Shown here: piece by piece, positions 20,334-33,125 of the stretch
Layout: every line of letters begins with the position of its first letter
How positions within the stretch are numbered: the first letter of the stretch is position 1
DNA from: Malurus cyaneus samueli
Taxonomy: Eukaryota > Chordata > Aves > Passeriformes > Maluridae
DNA: 64,000 bases
Direction: 5' to 3'
NCBI GenBank assembly: GCA_009741485.1
Contig: CM019230.1
Location: forward strand, 9,478,230 to 9,542,229
Translations under genes and position numbers: made by a program
Notes under the pieces: model-generated
Databases searched by the model: none
What the model was told of the DNA's origin: nothing
Seen by the model: only the letters and a program-made list of their open reading frames with translations

Positions 20334-23300
20334 GTTTTATCCTTACCTCCTTTCCACTGTGACTGCTCCATCACAGTAAGAGCGTGGAGACCTCTGGTTT
20401 CTCTGTGGAAACAAAGGGTAAATCCTCCCAAGGAGAAATGAGGCCCATTCCTAAAAATTGTATTTTACCCATACAGCAAAGTCCTGCCTTGATTTCCCAG
20501 GCAGTGATTGCTGTTGTCAAGAGAAGCAGGGTGGGGGTGGTGTGTGCTGGATCTCACCAGCAAGCTCTTAATTGTGCTAAAGTGACACTGATTAACATGA
20601 GCTCCAGGCCTGGCCTCTGTGAGCTAAATCAAGGTGTTATTAATAACTTGACAACAAGTGTGATTTACAGGTGATCAGTCAGGATGGAGCTTGGCAAAAT
20701 TCTACTTTTACACTATCCTGTCAATCTCTGCAGTTACTTTTCACTGGCCCTGTGCCCGTGCAATGCACCAAGGTCTCTCCTGAGCCACGGGAGAGCCTCT
20801 GGCTTATCTGTCCCCTGGAGAGACCTCGGTTGTGGACCCCTGTCTGGAGTTTATTCTAACTCTTATTTAGCTATTGAGCAATGCCAATGTGAGAAGACAG
20901 TGAGGAGGGAGCCATTCTCCAGTCCTTTGATAGTTTTGCCTTTATTTTATTAGGAAGATGTACAGCCATATCCTTAATTATTCTGCCAGAATTCTCACAA
21001 GGGTTTGGTTCTCATCGCGGTTTTGGTTAAAGAAATAAGAGGCCAAATGGAAATAAAATATTAGTCTACCTGATTTTACCAGCTGAAATGGTTTAGAATA
21101 TCATTACTGGGCTCGTTCCTGTCCCTTCCTCTCAATAAAAACACCATCTAAAAAAAGAATCAGAATGGGACATTTCCAGAGGAATATTACATTTCATAAG
21201 TATGGATTTTAACAGCCAATCTCAACCAAACAATGCACTATGTGGTGCCAGAAATAATAAATCAGTACAGCCCTCAGGACTGAAATGGAGAATTGCCTCT
21301 CCTCTTGTGGCTCTTTGGAACTTTAATCTGAAATATGCCATGAAGCAAAAGTCATATGCTGTGACTTACTGGTACACGAGAACTCCCATGCTTCATCAAA
21401 TCTGATTTCCACAGAGTCTGGCACTTTGCTGCTCATGGTGGCCAGAGCCAAATTCTGTAGAAAAAGGACCACAAAGAGTTGTCAGTGGAGTAATGGTTAA
21501 TTTAGGTTAATTTTGATAACTTTCATTATTTAGGAAGGACTTCAGTACCTGATCTTAGCCATGTAGGAACTGCTGCCTGTTCCTGAGGCTCCTTTTTTTT
21601 TATTGGAGAGAGACACAGAAGTCTCCTGGAGGCAATTCACCCCATTCTAAGATATATAAGGGCTTGTTTTTTATTTGGTTAGAGAACACCTTTAATGCTG
21701 TCAAAATACAAATGGCTAAACTAAAGCAGGAGGAATCCTAGTGACCTTTTTTTGCCCATGAGAGTGGCACTGCTGTCATAGAATCCTGCAAAAGTCTTGA
21801 CTATGGAGGGACCCATTCACCTCCAGATAACTTCATTTTACTGAGAGGGCTTTAAGTTTATGAGGGGCCTATTTCTTACACAACAACTGTCTTCTAAAAT
21901 TTGGTGCCCATCTGATAGCTTCAAGGCATTGGAAATTTGTCTCCAATTTATTAGTGCAGTGAAAATGCTCACACAGCAGTTCTTTCTCATGAAGATTTTG
22001 CAGAGTGGGAAATACTGTTTTTATGTCTGGTCCATCTGCCTTGCTCAGGAGAAGATTTTCTAAAGGCATTTTCCTTGATATTTAATTCTTTAATCCCAGT
22101 CCAACCCTGGCTGTGCTGCTGGGGTGAGCAGTGGGGATGGCTGTGAATTTGGTTTCAGAGCTGCTCTTGTAGATGTGTCATGACTCAGTTCACCTGAAAG
22201 ATCCATTTTTGTACAATCAGGAAAGGCAATTCACCTTTGCTATGAATTATTCTATGTGCTGTTTTTCAGCTGTTTCATAATTGTAGGAATTTGAAAGAAG
22301 AGATAATGATTTCTGTGATCACTCTGTGTGATTGTCTCACCAGAACTAAATGCTCTTAGCTGGCACTTGAATGTGAGTCTGCCTGTTCCCTTCCCATTCT
22401 GGCTGAAATAGTGCAGATTACCAGTTACTGAAATAGTGCAGGTACTCCAGGGCAGGGAGTTCTGCACAGAGTGCATCTTACGTTTTAGTGTTGCTCTCAC
22501 TTAGATTTCACAGCATTTACCTTCAGTTTGCTTATTTTGACCACTGGGCAGTGATTTAATTTTTTCCATAGCTGCCCACAATGCCTGCACTTTTTCTGAT
22601 ATACAGAATTTATTCAGGACTTGTTCACTTCAGCTGTTTTTCAGTGTGCTCTGTTTGTCAGGTTAAAATTTGCTCTTTATGAAAGGGGGAGGTTGTTGTT
22701 TTCTGAATCACCTTCCTGTATAATTATCTAGTCCTGATGTGCCCCAGGCTATGTGAGATCTCAATATTATCATTATTAACAGCACTCCTTCATCCCAAGC
22801 CTGTGCACAACTTCCCAGCACAGGCAGGCAAGGCCAGCCATGAAGTCAGCTGAAGGATTCGATTATACATTTGCTGAAGTGTTTGCAGGCAGTGCAGCCT
22901 GGATTTTCACAAGCAATTAGTGCTGTTGTGTGCCTCGGTTTTGATGCCTCATTCAATGTTTTAGAAGGGGCTGTTTATTGCCGAGCACCAGCTCTGCCCT
23001 TTGGGCTCTGGGCCCCTTTGGCACCTCTGGCTGAGCCATCAGAACTGGGGGATTTTCTGGGCAGTCAGCTCTTGGATTAAGAGCTCTGGCTGGGAGCTTG
23101 TCAAATGGTGTGTGTGTGTGTTTGGAAATGCCTTGGATGGATTGAGGCTAAATGAATTAACCCTTACTCCTCCTTTTCCCTTCTGTGTCTATATTAGAGC
23201 AGATCTCCTTTATGATCCCATTTGCTTTCATGGGACATAATTGTCATTTAGCAGAAACTGGTGTGCTGACCTATTTTTGTCCCTCTCTAGACAACATATC

Positions 23301-26300
23301 TGCAGGTATTTATCCCTACTTCAAGAATTAAATATATTTTTTTAAAAGCAGTCATGGAAATAAACTTTATTCTTTTCAGTTGCAGTATGACAGTACCACC
23401 TAATCTGTCCTTACAAAACTCTGCTTGTTGGCCTGAAGACAGTAACTGTTCAGACAAATTAATAAAATACCTTTTCTCCAAGTAAGTATCCTGAATGTGT
23501 GTCTAAACAGAGAAATTTCTGTGATAGCATTGCCAGGCTTGCTCAGGCTGGGTGCCTGAACAGTTTTGGGGTAGGCACACCTTTGTTCAGTTAAGGTGAG
23601 TTTTATACTCATTTAATTTTTTAAGTAAGAAATCTTGGGTTAAGCTTAGAATGGTAGAAGGATTAAATGGCTTTTGCAGGCAGGTGTATTGGCTGTTTCT
23701 GGGAAAGGCAAGTATAAAAGCCAGACCTGGGCTTGTGTTTTGATCGACAGCCAGTTTCGGGTGCTGGTGAATAGGATTTGAAAATGGGATGTATACTGCT
23801 GACTGTACAGTCTGTGCAGCCTAAACTACAATAATAAAACCTAGGATCATGCAAATATTTCAGTGGGACTTGGAAACCTGAGCTGGATCTGGGCACAGTT
23901 CTGTGGTGAGGAGCTGGGGCTGCCTCGTGGCCCAAACGGAGGGAACCCATCAGGGGATTGTGTCAGGATTACAACGAGCTCTGCTTGATTCTGTCCTAAT
24001 TGTGGCTGGCAGTTAACAGGTCAGGGATTTTGGCAACAATGAATCCTGTTCCTTTTCTCCAATCTCTCTCTTTAGGGCAGATTTAAACTAAAAGTGAGTT
24101 TTTCATATGAGCTGAACTCTCTGGACGACTTAAGGGCCTGTGGTTGAGATGCAGCTTTCGCTTTCCCAGCAGTGCCCAATAGATGTTCTGAAGTGCTTAT
24201 GAACTACATAGAAGTGCTGCTGTTTTGAACTTCTCCAAACAGTCAACAGATTCACATGGGAAATAAAATGAGTGTAATTTTGTGGAGAGATTCTGAATGT
24301 GGCTGCTTAATGACCACCACCAAAATAAAGCACAACCAACAAGAACTGTTTGCTGGAGCAGCTGGGGAGGGGCATAAACGACAACTGAGGGATGTGACAA
24401 CTTGGAAATTGGCTCCTCTGATTGCTTGAAAACTTCACTTTAGAAAAGACTTGGCATTTAGTGGGAAGTTGCAAGGAAGCCTTTGGAGAGCAGGGAGCCT
24501 GGAGAAATTGCTGGAGAGAAGGGATTTGGAAGGGCGGTGGAGGAGCAGCAGGAACCAGGGAGATTTAATATAGGAGAGAGCCAGAGAGGGTTAGAAGATC
24601 CAAAGGTGGGGGAGAAAGGGGCTGTGAGACATTAGGGATGATATCCTGGGGTATGGCTGTGGGCACCTGTGAGGGCCCCATTTACTCTGTGTACAAATCC
24701 AAGCATGTTCTTTATTGTTCCTTGCTGTGGAAGAATGCCAAGTGGTTCCCACTGCATGAAACTTCCAGGATTTTTGTGATGTCCCATGACATTTTTCTGA
24801 TGTTCTGGTAAGTTCAGGCTGTCTCCAAGTTTGTATAACCCTAACTTCTGCCTTCTATATAACCCCCTCCTCTGCTTCAGCTTTGGATCTTGCCTTCATC
24901 TATAATACCCAATTAGTGTTTTGAAGTGTATATGGGGCAGGAAACAAAATAACCTTTCAAGCTGTTGATAAATGGCTTTTTATTTGAATGGAAATCAGTG
25001 CTTACAAAGACATTTTCATTTGTAATGCCTATTAGAAAAAAAAAAATCAAGTTGTATCTGAAGCATACAAGTAATATTGAAATGACTCGTCGCCTGTCAT
25101 GTAACCTGTAAATCAGGCTTTAATCCTCTTAATATTTTTGGTATTTTTAATGCAAATTTGCATAAGAGCTACTGGGGAAAAGTGTTGTGTAACTTACAAT
25201 ATAGTGACATGAAAACAGTTTTGAGGGCAATTTGGATTTAATATTTGGATGCTTTTGGTCCAACCCCATGTTTTGGGAAGGAGCAGTCAACATCTGAGCT
25301 AAGGCAGCAAATCTTGGTACTATTTCTACTACTGAAACTTCAACCCCAATCTTTTATTCCCCACGGTAACTATTATAAAATCCACAATTCTTTTTTTCAG
25401 TATTGTTCCCTGACTTTGATCAGTGCCTGGGAGAGGAGTGATGTGTCTGGGGTGCACAGTTTTCCCTGGAAACAGAGGAAGGATTGCCTAACCTGTGTGA
25501 TATGGTCTCATTTCCATCCTCATGTCCTATGTGCATGTGAGAATTTCTCACTGGGAATACCCGTTTGACCATCTGGTTTATGTTTGGTCCTGCTGATAAA
25601 GAGGAGAATGTTTTGGAAGGGTCTTTGGGGGTCCTGTTGCTGGTGTAAGCTGAATCCCACCAGGAGCACGCCCGGGGCTGCAGCGTTTCCTGCTGACCCT
25701 GCTCGGCCTCTGGAGCAGAAGCAGCTCATTCCTGGAGCAAAGAGGGGCTCAGGCTGTGCTGACCCAGCATCTGCTCCACTGTGGCTGTGTCATAACAAGG
25801 GGCTCTTTAATGGCTTAATGAAAGCCACATTCCTATGATTGTATAATAAATGGACACAGCTTTGTAGCATCACTTTCCCGAATGTGATACAAATTGGATG
25901 CAGAGCCTTAGCCTCTTTGGCAACAGCTTTTTCAGGATTATTAATTTTATTTATATTATAATTTTGGTTGAGTCCTTCATTTGAAGCCCTTGTAGTTACC
26001 TTGAGATTGAATTGGGATTAACCCCTTAAAGCTCTGTGTACCCTTGCCCTGCCTGGTACCCAGGTGTTTGCACAGTAAATGGGCAGGCTGAGTTATGGTT
26101 CAGTAGTTTTCACATCTGGGTGGATAACAAAAATGTTCCTGGCTTCATCAGTTGTAAATGCCACAAGCCCTTGTTCTTCAGAGCATGAAGAAACTACTGG
26201 TTGATCAGGATTAGGAAGAAGTGTATAGTACAAGCCTTTTTGCACCCTTTCCAGAATCAAATACCAATGTCCAGAAAGCAGAAGTGGAAACGGGTCTGTC

Positions 26301-27554
26301 TGGGAGCTGACAGACTGCACAGATGGGCAGAGGATCTGCAGAGGACTCTGCTCAGAGCAGAGTCAGCACTGCTCCCTGTTCACAGGGAGAGCAGAGACAC
26401 AACACTCCTGTCCAAAGCACAGCAGCTGTCCCCTTAGGTCTGCCATGGAGTAAAATGGGATAGAATCTCTTCATCTCACAGCTGGGGCTCTGGTGTTCTG
26501 ATGTTGAATTGCTTTGATGCTCCTTTTTAGGATGAAAGGTTTGATTCTTTCTTTGCCTTCTATGAACTGGGTTTTCTTGCTAGCATCCTCAATCCAAATG
26601 GGACAGCACAAACACAGCTGTGAGAGCCAGGTCAGCTAGCTGAAGGACTTTATAAGCTGCAGTGAACTTGAATTAAAAAATGTAACTCATATTTGGGCAG
26701 GGAAGTTGAGAAAGGAAGACACTTGATTGCAACAAGAATCAATTTCCTCTGCTTGCGTTCCTGGCTATCTTTTCCTCTCCCCTGATGATTACAGGTCCTG
26801 TATTTCTGGTTAAATTGGGAGTTTTCCCACCCAGTACTGAAACAGATTGAGATGTGCAACCTTCCCACCCTCACATAAGCACCACTGGGCTTTTCCAAGG
26901 TGGTTTGGCTGACTTCTCATTTCATTATCATCCTGTGCAACAGGATGCAACAAAATTGAAGTGCAACAAAATATTTGTTTCTTCAACTGTACTAAAGTGT
27001 TCACTTGAGCTCTTTATTCCTCAGCTGAAGCTGTGACTTCCCTTGGCCTCTGTAATTTGTAGGCTTGAACAGTTCTTAACTTCACACCAAGGGCAACAGA
27101 AGGGCAAAGTTGGTGTTTGCCTTCCACTGGTAATGATATTTTAGGGCAGCTTTTCCTTGGGGATCTCAAAACTTGAATGCTTTTGACTCTATTTCGCAAG
27201 TGCTTGATATGGGCAGAGAGAGGTGCTTTGCAGAGGGTCATGGAGGGAATCTTTAGAGTGGGTAAAAGACTCCCCACACCCCAATCCTCTGTCCACAGAG
27301 CCACACAGCACAGACTGCAGGGACTCAGCCTCCTGTGAGTCTCTTGTGTCAGAGGGGTGCAAATAATTTCGCCTCTGTTTGTACTAATTGAACTCTGGTA
27401 GATCTGCCAAAGCCAGTAAATCTGCTGAATTGGAGCAGCCTGAAATGGGGAAAGGTCTGAGGATAAACCTTTCAAAAAGTCTCCAGGACCCCTGTGGGCT
27501 GAGCTCTTTGATAGCATTCTAAACTGGGTTTCAGCTGCCCAGCAGTTTGGAGGA
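20334..27554. other. Non-genic DNA
   Basis: About 7 kb in which I recognise no gene. A short (TG)n run is at 23106-23121. The part 20960-21410 and the AT-rich part around 24960-25240 are non-repetitive and could be conserved noncoding elements. The tcatagaatcc at 21777 resembles a CR1 end, but nothing CR1-like follows. A 167-codon open frame on the minus strand (27014-27517) has no recognisable domain. Confidence 0.5.
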
Positions 27555-27608
27555 TACTGGCTGCATGACCTTGGGGAAACTTGATTTATCTTGTTTGGTT
27601 TCTGGAGC
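27555..27608 (+). repeat. MIR-like core relic
   Basis: The word ggctgcatgaccttgggg, followed by a diverged aaacttgatttatcttg, corresponds to the MIR core 'agctgtgtgaccttgggcaagttacttaacctc'. It is short and diverged. A tRNA head is not recognisable upstream. Confidence 0.35.
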
Positions 27609-27854
27609 TACTGAAGTGCAAGCTCTTTTGAAGAAAAAGAAATCAGCAAGTGCCCAAAATAAAGAGTAATAAAGATTGGTGTTTTCTGTAGCAAAAAGCT
27701 TTCTCAGAGCGAGCTGTGAAAAAGAGGGTGGACTTGGCTGATCTCCTTTGGAGCAGCCTGATACAGTGTGAAGATGTTACACAGACCTTCCTCTTGGTAC
27801 AGGCACATGCAAACATGTGTGTGTGTGCCCCTGAACACAAGTTCACACGCTACA

Positions 27855-27988
27855 CAGAATTAAAAACTGGTCTGAGCTGGAAGGGACCTTAAAAATCATC
27901 CAGTTCCAACCCCTCTGCCACGGACAGGGGTGCTAGAACAGGTTGCTCAGAGCCCCATCCGGCCTGGCCTTGAATGCTTGCGGGGATG
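27855..27988 (-). mobile_element. CR1 LINE 3' fragment
   Basis: This is a reversed CR1 3' untranslated region: 'gctggaagggaccttaaaaatcatccagttccaacccctctgcca', then 'ggttgctcagagccccatccggcctggccttgaa'. It is one of the best-preserved CR1 tails in the window, although the terminal octamers are degraded. Minus strand. Confidence 0.92.
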
Positions 27989-28467
27989 TATCTCAGACTC
28001 TGTGGATATGTGTCCCAGCACCTGCATGTTTGAGGCTGCAAAATCGCTGCTTTTATAGCTGTGCTTCTTTCCAGGGAGGATGGAGAGATGGGAGAGAAGC
28101 AATTTTTAGGGTAATACAGAAGTGGTAGGAACCAGTGTTTGTATGAAAGTCAGTGGCTTGCATATGAGATTTTATCCTTCGGGGAAAGCTCTGGTTGGGC
28201 TTTCCACCCATCCAGAAAGAAGCAGGATTGCCACAGAGCATAATTCCATAATTCCAGGTCCAGAAAGCCTAGGTGAAGCACTGATGGTATAATATCAGTT
28301 CATCTGAGTAGACTCCCTTTTGTTATGATGTCAATTAGTGAGATTGCTCCTGTCTTTGTTCAGTGACTTCAGCAAGGAATCACATCTGATGTCTCTCTGG
28401 TCTTTGTATGGATCTTGAAGGTGGCATATTCTTAAAATCAGCCACCAAGTGGATTTTAGACTGCTCA

Positions 28468-28632
28468 CCACCATTCTTTGGGGCTAAGCAGGCAGTTTCA
28501 CCCTGTGAAGAGCACCCATCTACCCCATGAGCAGCCAGGCTCTCCAGGAATGGGTGGGAAATGGTGTCAAAGGTTTAATTCAAGTCTAGGTAGGCACATC
28601 CACAGCCTTTCCCTCTCATTTTGTAGCCACAA
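28468..28632 (-). mobile_element. CR1 LINE fragment, reverse-transcriptase region
   Basis: The plus-strand words 'ccatgagcagccaggctctccagga', 'gggaaatggtgtcaaagg' and 'cacatccacagcctttccctc' correspond to the reversed CR1 reverse-transcriptase coding region. Read on the minus strand, 28563-28600 gives a decayed version of the LDFSKAFDTxSH block that contains the first catalytic aspartate region, with in-frame stops. This piece comes from within ORF2, unlike the other CR1 copies here, which are 3' tails. The 3' tail at 27855-27988 lies about 480 bp away on the same strand, so the two may be parts of one internally decayed element. Confidence 0.8.
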
Positions 28633-31373
28633 AGTGATGACATTAGCCTTAGATTATTCAAAGTTTTGAGCTAAAGGTGAAGGTAGGGACATGAATAATC
28701 TTATCTTTGTTTTTCAGATGTCTTCTCAGTTTTGCTGACCTATTTGTCCTCAGACCACCCTTTTATCCACTTTACTTGCAGTAAAGGATGGTTAGGGTAG
28801 ATTTTAAATTTCGTTGTCTTTTAAAAAGGAAATTCACAGTTTTGCAGTCATTTGTTTCTTGGATTTGAGATGGTCTATGTACATCTCTCTGCACACCCAC
28901 ACACATAAAATAGTCAGCAAACACTGTTTAAATAACAACCACAGAAACAGCAGCAACATTAACAATAACAACAGGAGTTGTGGTCCCAAGCAAATTCAAT
29001 TTATGCAACTGATCTTGAATTCATTCATAAAATGTCTGAGTTTTGCAGATCTAAGGTACCCCATGAGGCCAAGAGAGGGCTCCAATGAACTGCACTTCCT
29101 TTACTCTGAGTTAAGAGATTTGGGAAGATCACAAAGGATGAGGAAAATGAGAGAAACATGTGGGAAGTGCAAAGACATGCAAGAAAAGGAAAAATAGAGA
29201 GGGGTGAAAAGGAAATCTCTGATAATTTCTAGTACTAGTTTCTAGTATAATTTCTAGATAGTGTACTATCTTTATTTTCTATAAGACTGTACAAAACAAA
29301 ACCATGCACATAAATAAACTGTGTAAGTGACACGAACAAGGAGCAAAAATACAATGGGAGGAGGAAGAAGATGTGGCTGGTGCCCTGGGAAAGCAACTTT
29401 CCTGATGGAACATAATGAAAAAGTCAGAGAAGACTCTGGACAAGGGGAGGAAGTTTGGCAATGTCACATAACTAGCAAATCTACAATTTTGCTCCAAGCT
29501 AAGTCTTCTTGTCAGGCAAAATGTACAATCTACCTTTAAGTAATTACAGCCACATTTTCATTTAAGTTGGTATGAAAGTACTTAGGTTACTGTAGGTTGC
29601 AGAAGAAAATTTAAATGCCTGACTTCCTAAAATTTTTTTTAAAAAATCATCTCAGCTCAGAGCCTCCTTATTTTCTGAACTTTAAGAACTATGAGATGTC
29701 TGTGTGATAGGACTGTTGGTTGTACTGTGTTGCTTTACAGTTTGTCTCTTTGCTTAGTACAGTTGAAAATATCTGATACTCTGAGGCAAAAGCCACTTGA
29801 ACCATGGAGAAAATTCTTCTACTCCAGTCTTTTTCCTTTTTAGAACAACCTTCAAGGTGACAGCACATGACTTTCATGAGAATTTTAGTCATTCACACTT
29901 TGGTACTACTTTAAAGCATTTCACACAAATTCTCCAGTGAGTTATAATAATTAAGTATGAAGTGCATTGTTATGTTTTGGGACACTTGTTAAACATGAAG
30001 AGCTTATGGCAGAACATGTCACAGCAAGGACTGCAGGATGCTGGTAGTCAAAATAAAGAAAGCTGGAAGAATCTAAAAGGCAGCAGGCATTCAAGTTGCT
30101 GACTGATAAGCAAAAATTGCTATGGGAGAGTAAAGAATGAAAGTCTTAGAGGAAAGATAGCCTGGATAGCTTTCATGATCTCAGATTTGGTTTAGAAAGT
30201 CATACAAATCCAGTGGAGGCATTTCAGGAGATGTTAAACACCACTGAAGCACAGGACATGAAAGATTGCCTTGGCAAGAGCACCACTGGTTTTCTTTTTG
30301 CCATTTTAAATTTCTAATTCTATGACTGAGAGGTACCATTTAAGGTTTTGATGGTCCTAAAGGTGGCAATTCCAGCTTCACTGTGGTGTAGTCCAGGACA
30401 GTGAAGAATGATCTTTATATGCCAATAAATGAAGACTGTCTCTAATTGGCCTGTTGAGATTTAATCACTGAAAAAACAATACAAGTCATAAGAGCAGCAA
30501 GCTTTCTGAACAGAATTACCCTGATAAGCCAGCCCCAGTCTGGGTAAGAACACTGACCAGGGATTTGAAAAGTCTTTTATAAATCTGCTTTGACAGTTGC
30601 AGTTTCAGGAGCCCTTTGATCCAAGCATCAAAAATAGATGGGGATGGATCCTGCTGAAATGCCAGTCACAAGCACTGAAAGAATGCTCTGCTAAACTCCT
30701 ACAACCAGACTGACACAAACTCCTTGCTGATTTTTTTTTTTTTTTTGCCAGTTTTAGACCAGTTAACATGAAACTCTGAACTTTCCTCATCTAGTATTTC
30801 CACTGTGAAGCGGGAAGTATTCTGGAGACCTCTTTTATGCATCAGGCAAAACATTTTTCCAGGTCTCTGAGGTTTGTGCTGTCCATGTGCAATAGAGGAC
30901 ACCTGAGTGTAATGTCAGCTTCTTCACAGCACCAGAAAGCCTCTAAGATAGCACAAGCATAGCAGTGTGCAGGAGGAGCTCATTTCCCATGTGCACTGCC
31001 AGCAAAAGAGGCCAACAAGAGTCCCAGGGAAAGAGGTTTATTAATTGGTGATGTGGACTTGACTTATTCATGTGTACACACTGGATAATGTAAAGATATT
31101 ATCACACTGACTTCCCATGAATGTACAAATTCTCTTTTTGCCTTCTTTCTCTGTCTCTGAAAATGAACTCCCTGTTGTGTTTTGAGCACACTTCTAAGGA
31201 TTGCCCCATTTGTTCTGTGCCAGACAGTGAAGATGGAGCTAACACCTTGAAAGTCTGTGTTTCCTGCAGCAGAGCAGAAGTCATTACCTGTTTGTTTAAA
31301 TTCTGATCTATGAAGTGTGGTGGTTGTTGGGGGTGAGCCCTTTCCTGGAGGAGGTGATCTTTGCAGTGTGTGT
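28633..31373. other. Non-genic DNA
   Basis: No gene recognised. A small cluster of tttctagta words and a short GATAGT-GT-ACTATC hairpin occurs at about 29224-29270, and a T16 run at 30731-30746. Confidence 0.5.
30731..30746. repeat. T16 homopolymer
   Basis: Sixteen consecutive T; no adjacent retrocopy recognised. Confidence 0.95.
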
Positions 31374-31953
31374 GGTGGCTGATCTCTAACAGCTCTATCA
31401 CCATCAGTGTCTGGTGGCTGATCTCTAACAGCTCTATCACCATCAGTGTCTGGTGGCTGATCTCTAACAGCTCTATCACCATCAGTGTCTGGTGGCTGAT
31501 CTCTAACACTCTATCACCATCAATGTCTGGTGGCTATCTCTAACAGCTCTATCACCATCAATGTCTGGTGGCTGATCTCTAACACCTCTATCACCATCAA
31601 TGTCTGGTGGCTCATCTCTAACAGCTCTATCACCATCAATGTCTGGTGGCTGCTCTCTAACAGCTCTATCACCATCAATGTCTGGTGGCTGATCTCTAAC
31701 AGCTCTATCACCATCAGTGTCTGGTGGCTGATCTCTAACAGCTCTATCACCATCAATGTCTGGTGGCTGATCTCTAACAGCTCTATCACCATCATGTCTG
31801 GTGGCTGATCTCTAACAGCTCTATCACCATCAATGTCTGGTGGCTGATCTCTAACAGCTCTATCACCATCAATGTCTGGTGGCTGATCTCTAACAGCTCT
31901 GTTATCATCAGTGTCTGGTGGCTGATCTCTAACAGCTCTATTATCATCAATGT
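31374..31953. repeat. 39-bp minisatellite, 15 units
   Basis: Fifteen head-to-tail units begin with ggtggctgatctctaaca and end with atcaccatcaRtgtct. Units 4, 5 and 11 are 38 bp through single-base deletions, and the last is 37 bp. An A/G variant near the unit end divides the units (G in units 1-3, 9 and 14), and the last two units share a TTATCATCA variant. Because 39 is 13 codons, long open frames arise on both strands: a 13-residue period with two adjacent tryptophans on plus, and one containing SHQT on minus. I regard these as artefacts; they break at each single-base deletion. Confidence 0.98.
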
Positions 31954-32960
31954 GCTATTTTCAGTTCCCTGCACAGCTTGCTGTTGCTTTCCTGGTGTGG
32001 CCTCTTTTGTGTTTCTGAGCAGGTTGTTTCTGCTTCAGTGACTTGTTTGGCTCATTGAAAGCGTGTGCATTTGGCAGAGTGTTTGAATCTGGTACACTGA
32101 GAGTGGTGAAGGCACCTGCTGGGCTCTGGGTAAAGCTACACCAGCTCTTCCCGGGGGTTTGATTGCTTGGGGTGTTTGGCAGACCTGAAAATGGGGAATA
32201 AGCTTAGGCTGGATGTGGCCAGGTTGCTCTGCTGCAGCAGGGGGATGTTGTGTGCAAGAATGATGGCATCAGCACACGGAGCTCTCAAGGTATGTGTAAT
32301 CTCAGCCCAAGTTTCCTCTTGTGCTCCTGAAACAATTCATATTGTTTCTGCCAGGGAAAAGTGCAAGGGAAGAGGGGGAGCGGGGAGCATATTTGCAAAC
32401 ACTTGTGAAGAAGGAGGCAGCATGGATTTATATCCTAATGGGGGGGATTGACTGTGGGATATCTGAATGAACACATTCTGATGAGTTTCATTAAGGCTAC
32501 ACCTCATTCTTTTAATTAACTTCTTGTTCTTGTCCTTGGTGAAGTAGTAATTATTTTTTAATTAGCCCCACACTGCATTGCAGAGCTAGCCAACCCTAGC
32601 ATCATCCTGGAGAGGTGTCATAAGAATTAAGTTAATTATCTTGTCACCATTCCTGTAAAATATGGCTGTGTTTGGCAAAAAGGAAGAAGAGAAGACCCTC
32701 TGCTATTCCAAGGTTAATTAAAAACCACATCACACAGGAGTCAAGTGGCAGAGAGGCAGATCCCTGGGCTTTGGTGAGTGCTGTGGGTTGCATCCTATAT
32801 GGGCTCAGGCAGAAACCCTGTGGCACGAGTCCCCAATTCCTGGTGATCCTCCTGCATCCAGAACCATGGGAACACAGCACTGGGATCAGGGCTGCAGATG
32901 GAGAGGGAAAGCCCAGGAGCTGTGGGCAGCCTGGTCTGCAAAGGGGAGCCCACCTGCCAT
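31954..32960. other. Non-genic DNA with TAATTA cluster
   Basis: No gene recognised. Four TAATTA cores lie between 32513 and 32638 and are annotated separately. Confidence 0.5.
32513..32638. promoter_or_regulatory. Possible noncoding element with four homeodomain-type cores
   Basis: TAATTA occurs at 32513-32518, 32548-32553, 32559-32564 and 32633-32638, within 126 bp of otherwise non-repetitive sequence. TAATTA is the preferred core of many homeodomain factors. Clustering of this kind is common in vertebrate developmental enhancers, but AT-rich DNA also produces it by chance. This is an inference without conservation data. Confidence 0.25.
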
Positions 32961-33125
32961 GGAATTGGAAGGGATTGGGTTGGAAGGGATCTTAAATTTC
33001 TTCTTGTTGTACCCCCTGCCATGAGCAGAGACACCTTCCACCATCCCAGGCTGCTCCATCAGTCCAACCCTGTTCAATCTGGCCTTGGACACTTCCAGGG
33101 ATGGGGCAGCCACAGCTTCCCGAGG
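32961..33125 (-). mobile_element. CR1 LINE 3' fragment
   Basis: This is a reversed CR1 3' untranslated region: 'gggttggaagggatctta', 'ccctgccatgagcagagacacc', 'cccaggctgctccatcagtcc', 'ctggccttggacacttccagggatggggcagccacag'. There are no terminal octamers. Minus strand. Confidence 0.92.

Noticed and set aside
21777..21810. Another CR1 tail (tcatagaatcc)
   Set aside because: Only the octamer-like start fits; the sequence after it does not follow CR1.
27014..27517. 167-codon open frame on minus
   Set aside because: No domain or homologue recognised; probably chance.
31374..31953. CRISPR-like regular array, or a repeat protein encoded by it
   Set aside because: The units are contiguous 39-bp copies with no unique spacers, and the open frames exist on both strands only because 39 is a multiple of three. 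This is a minisatellite in a eukaryotic genome.
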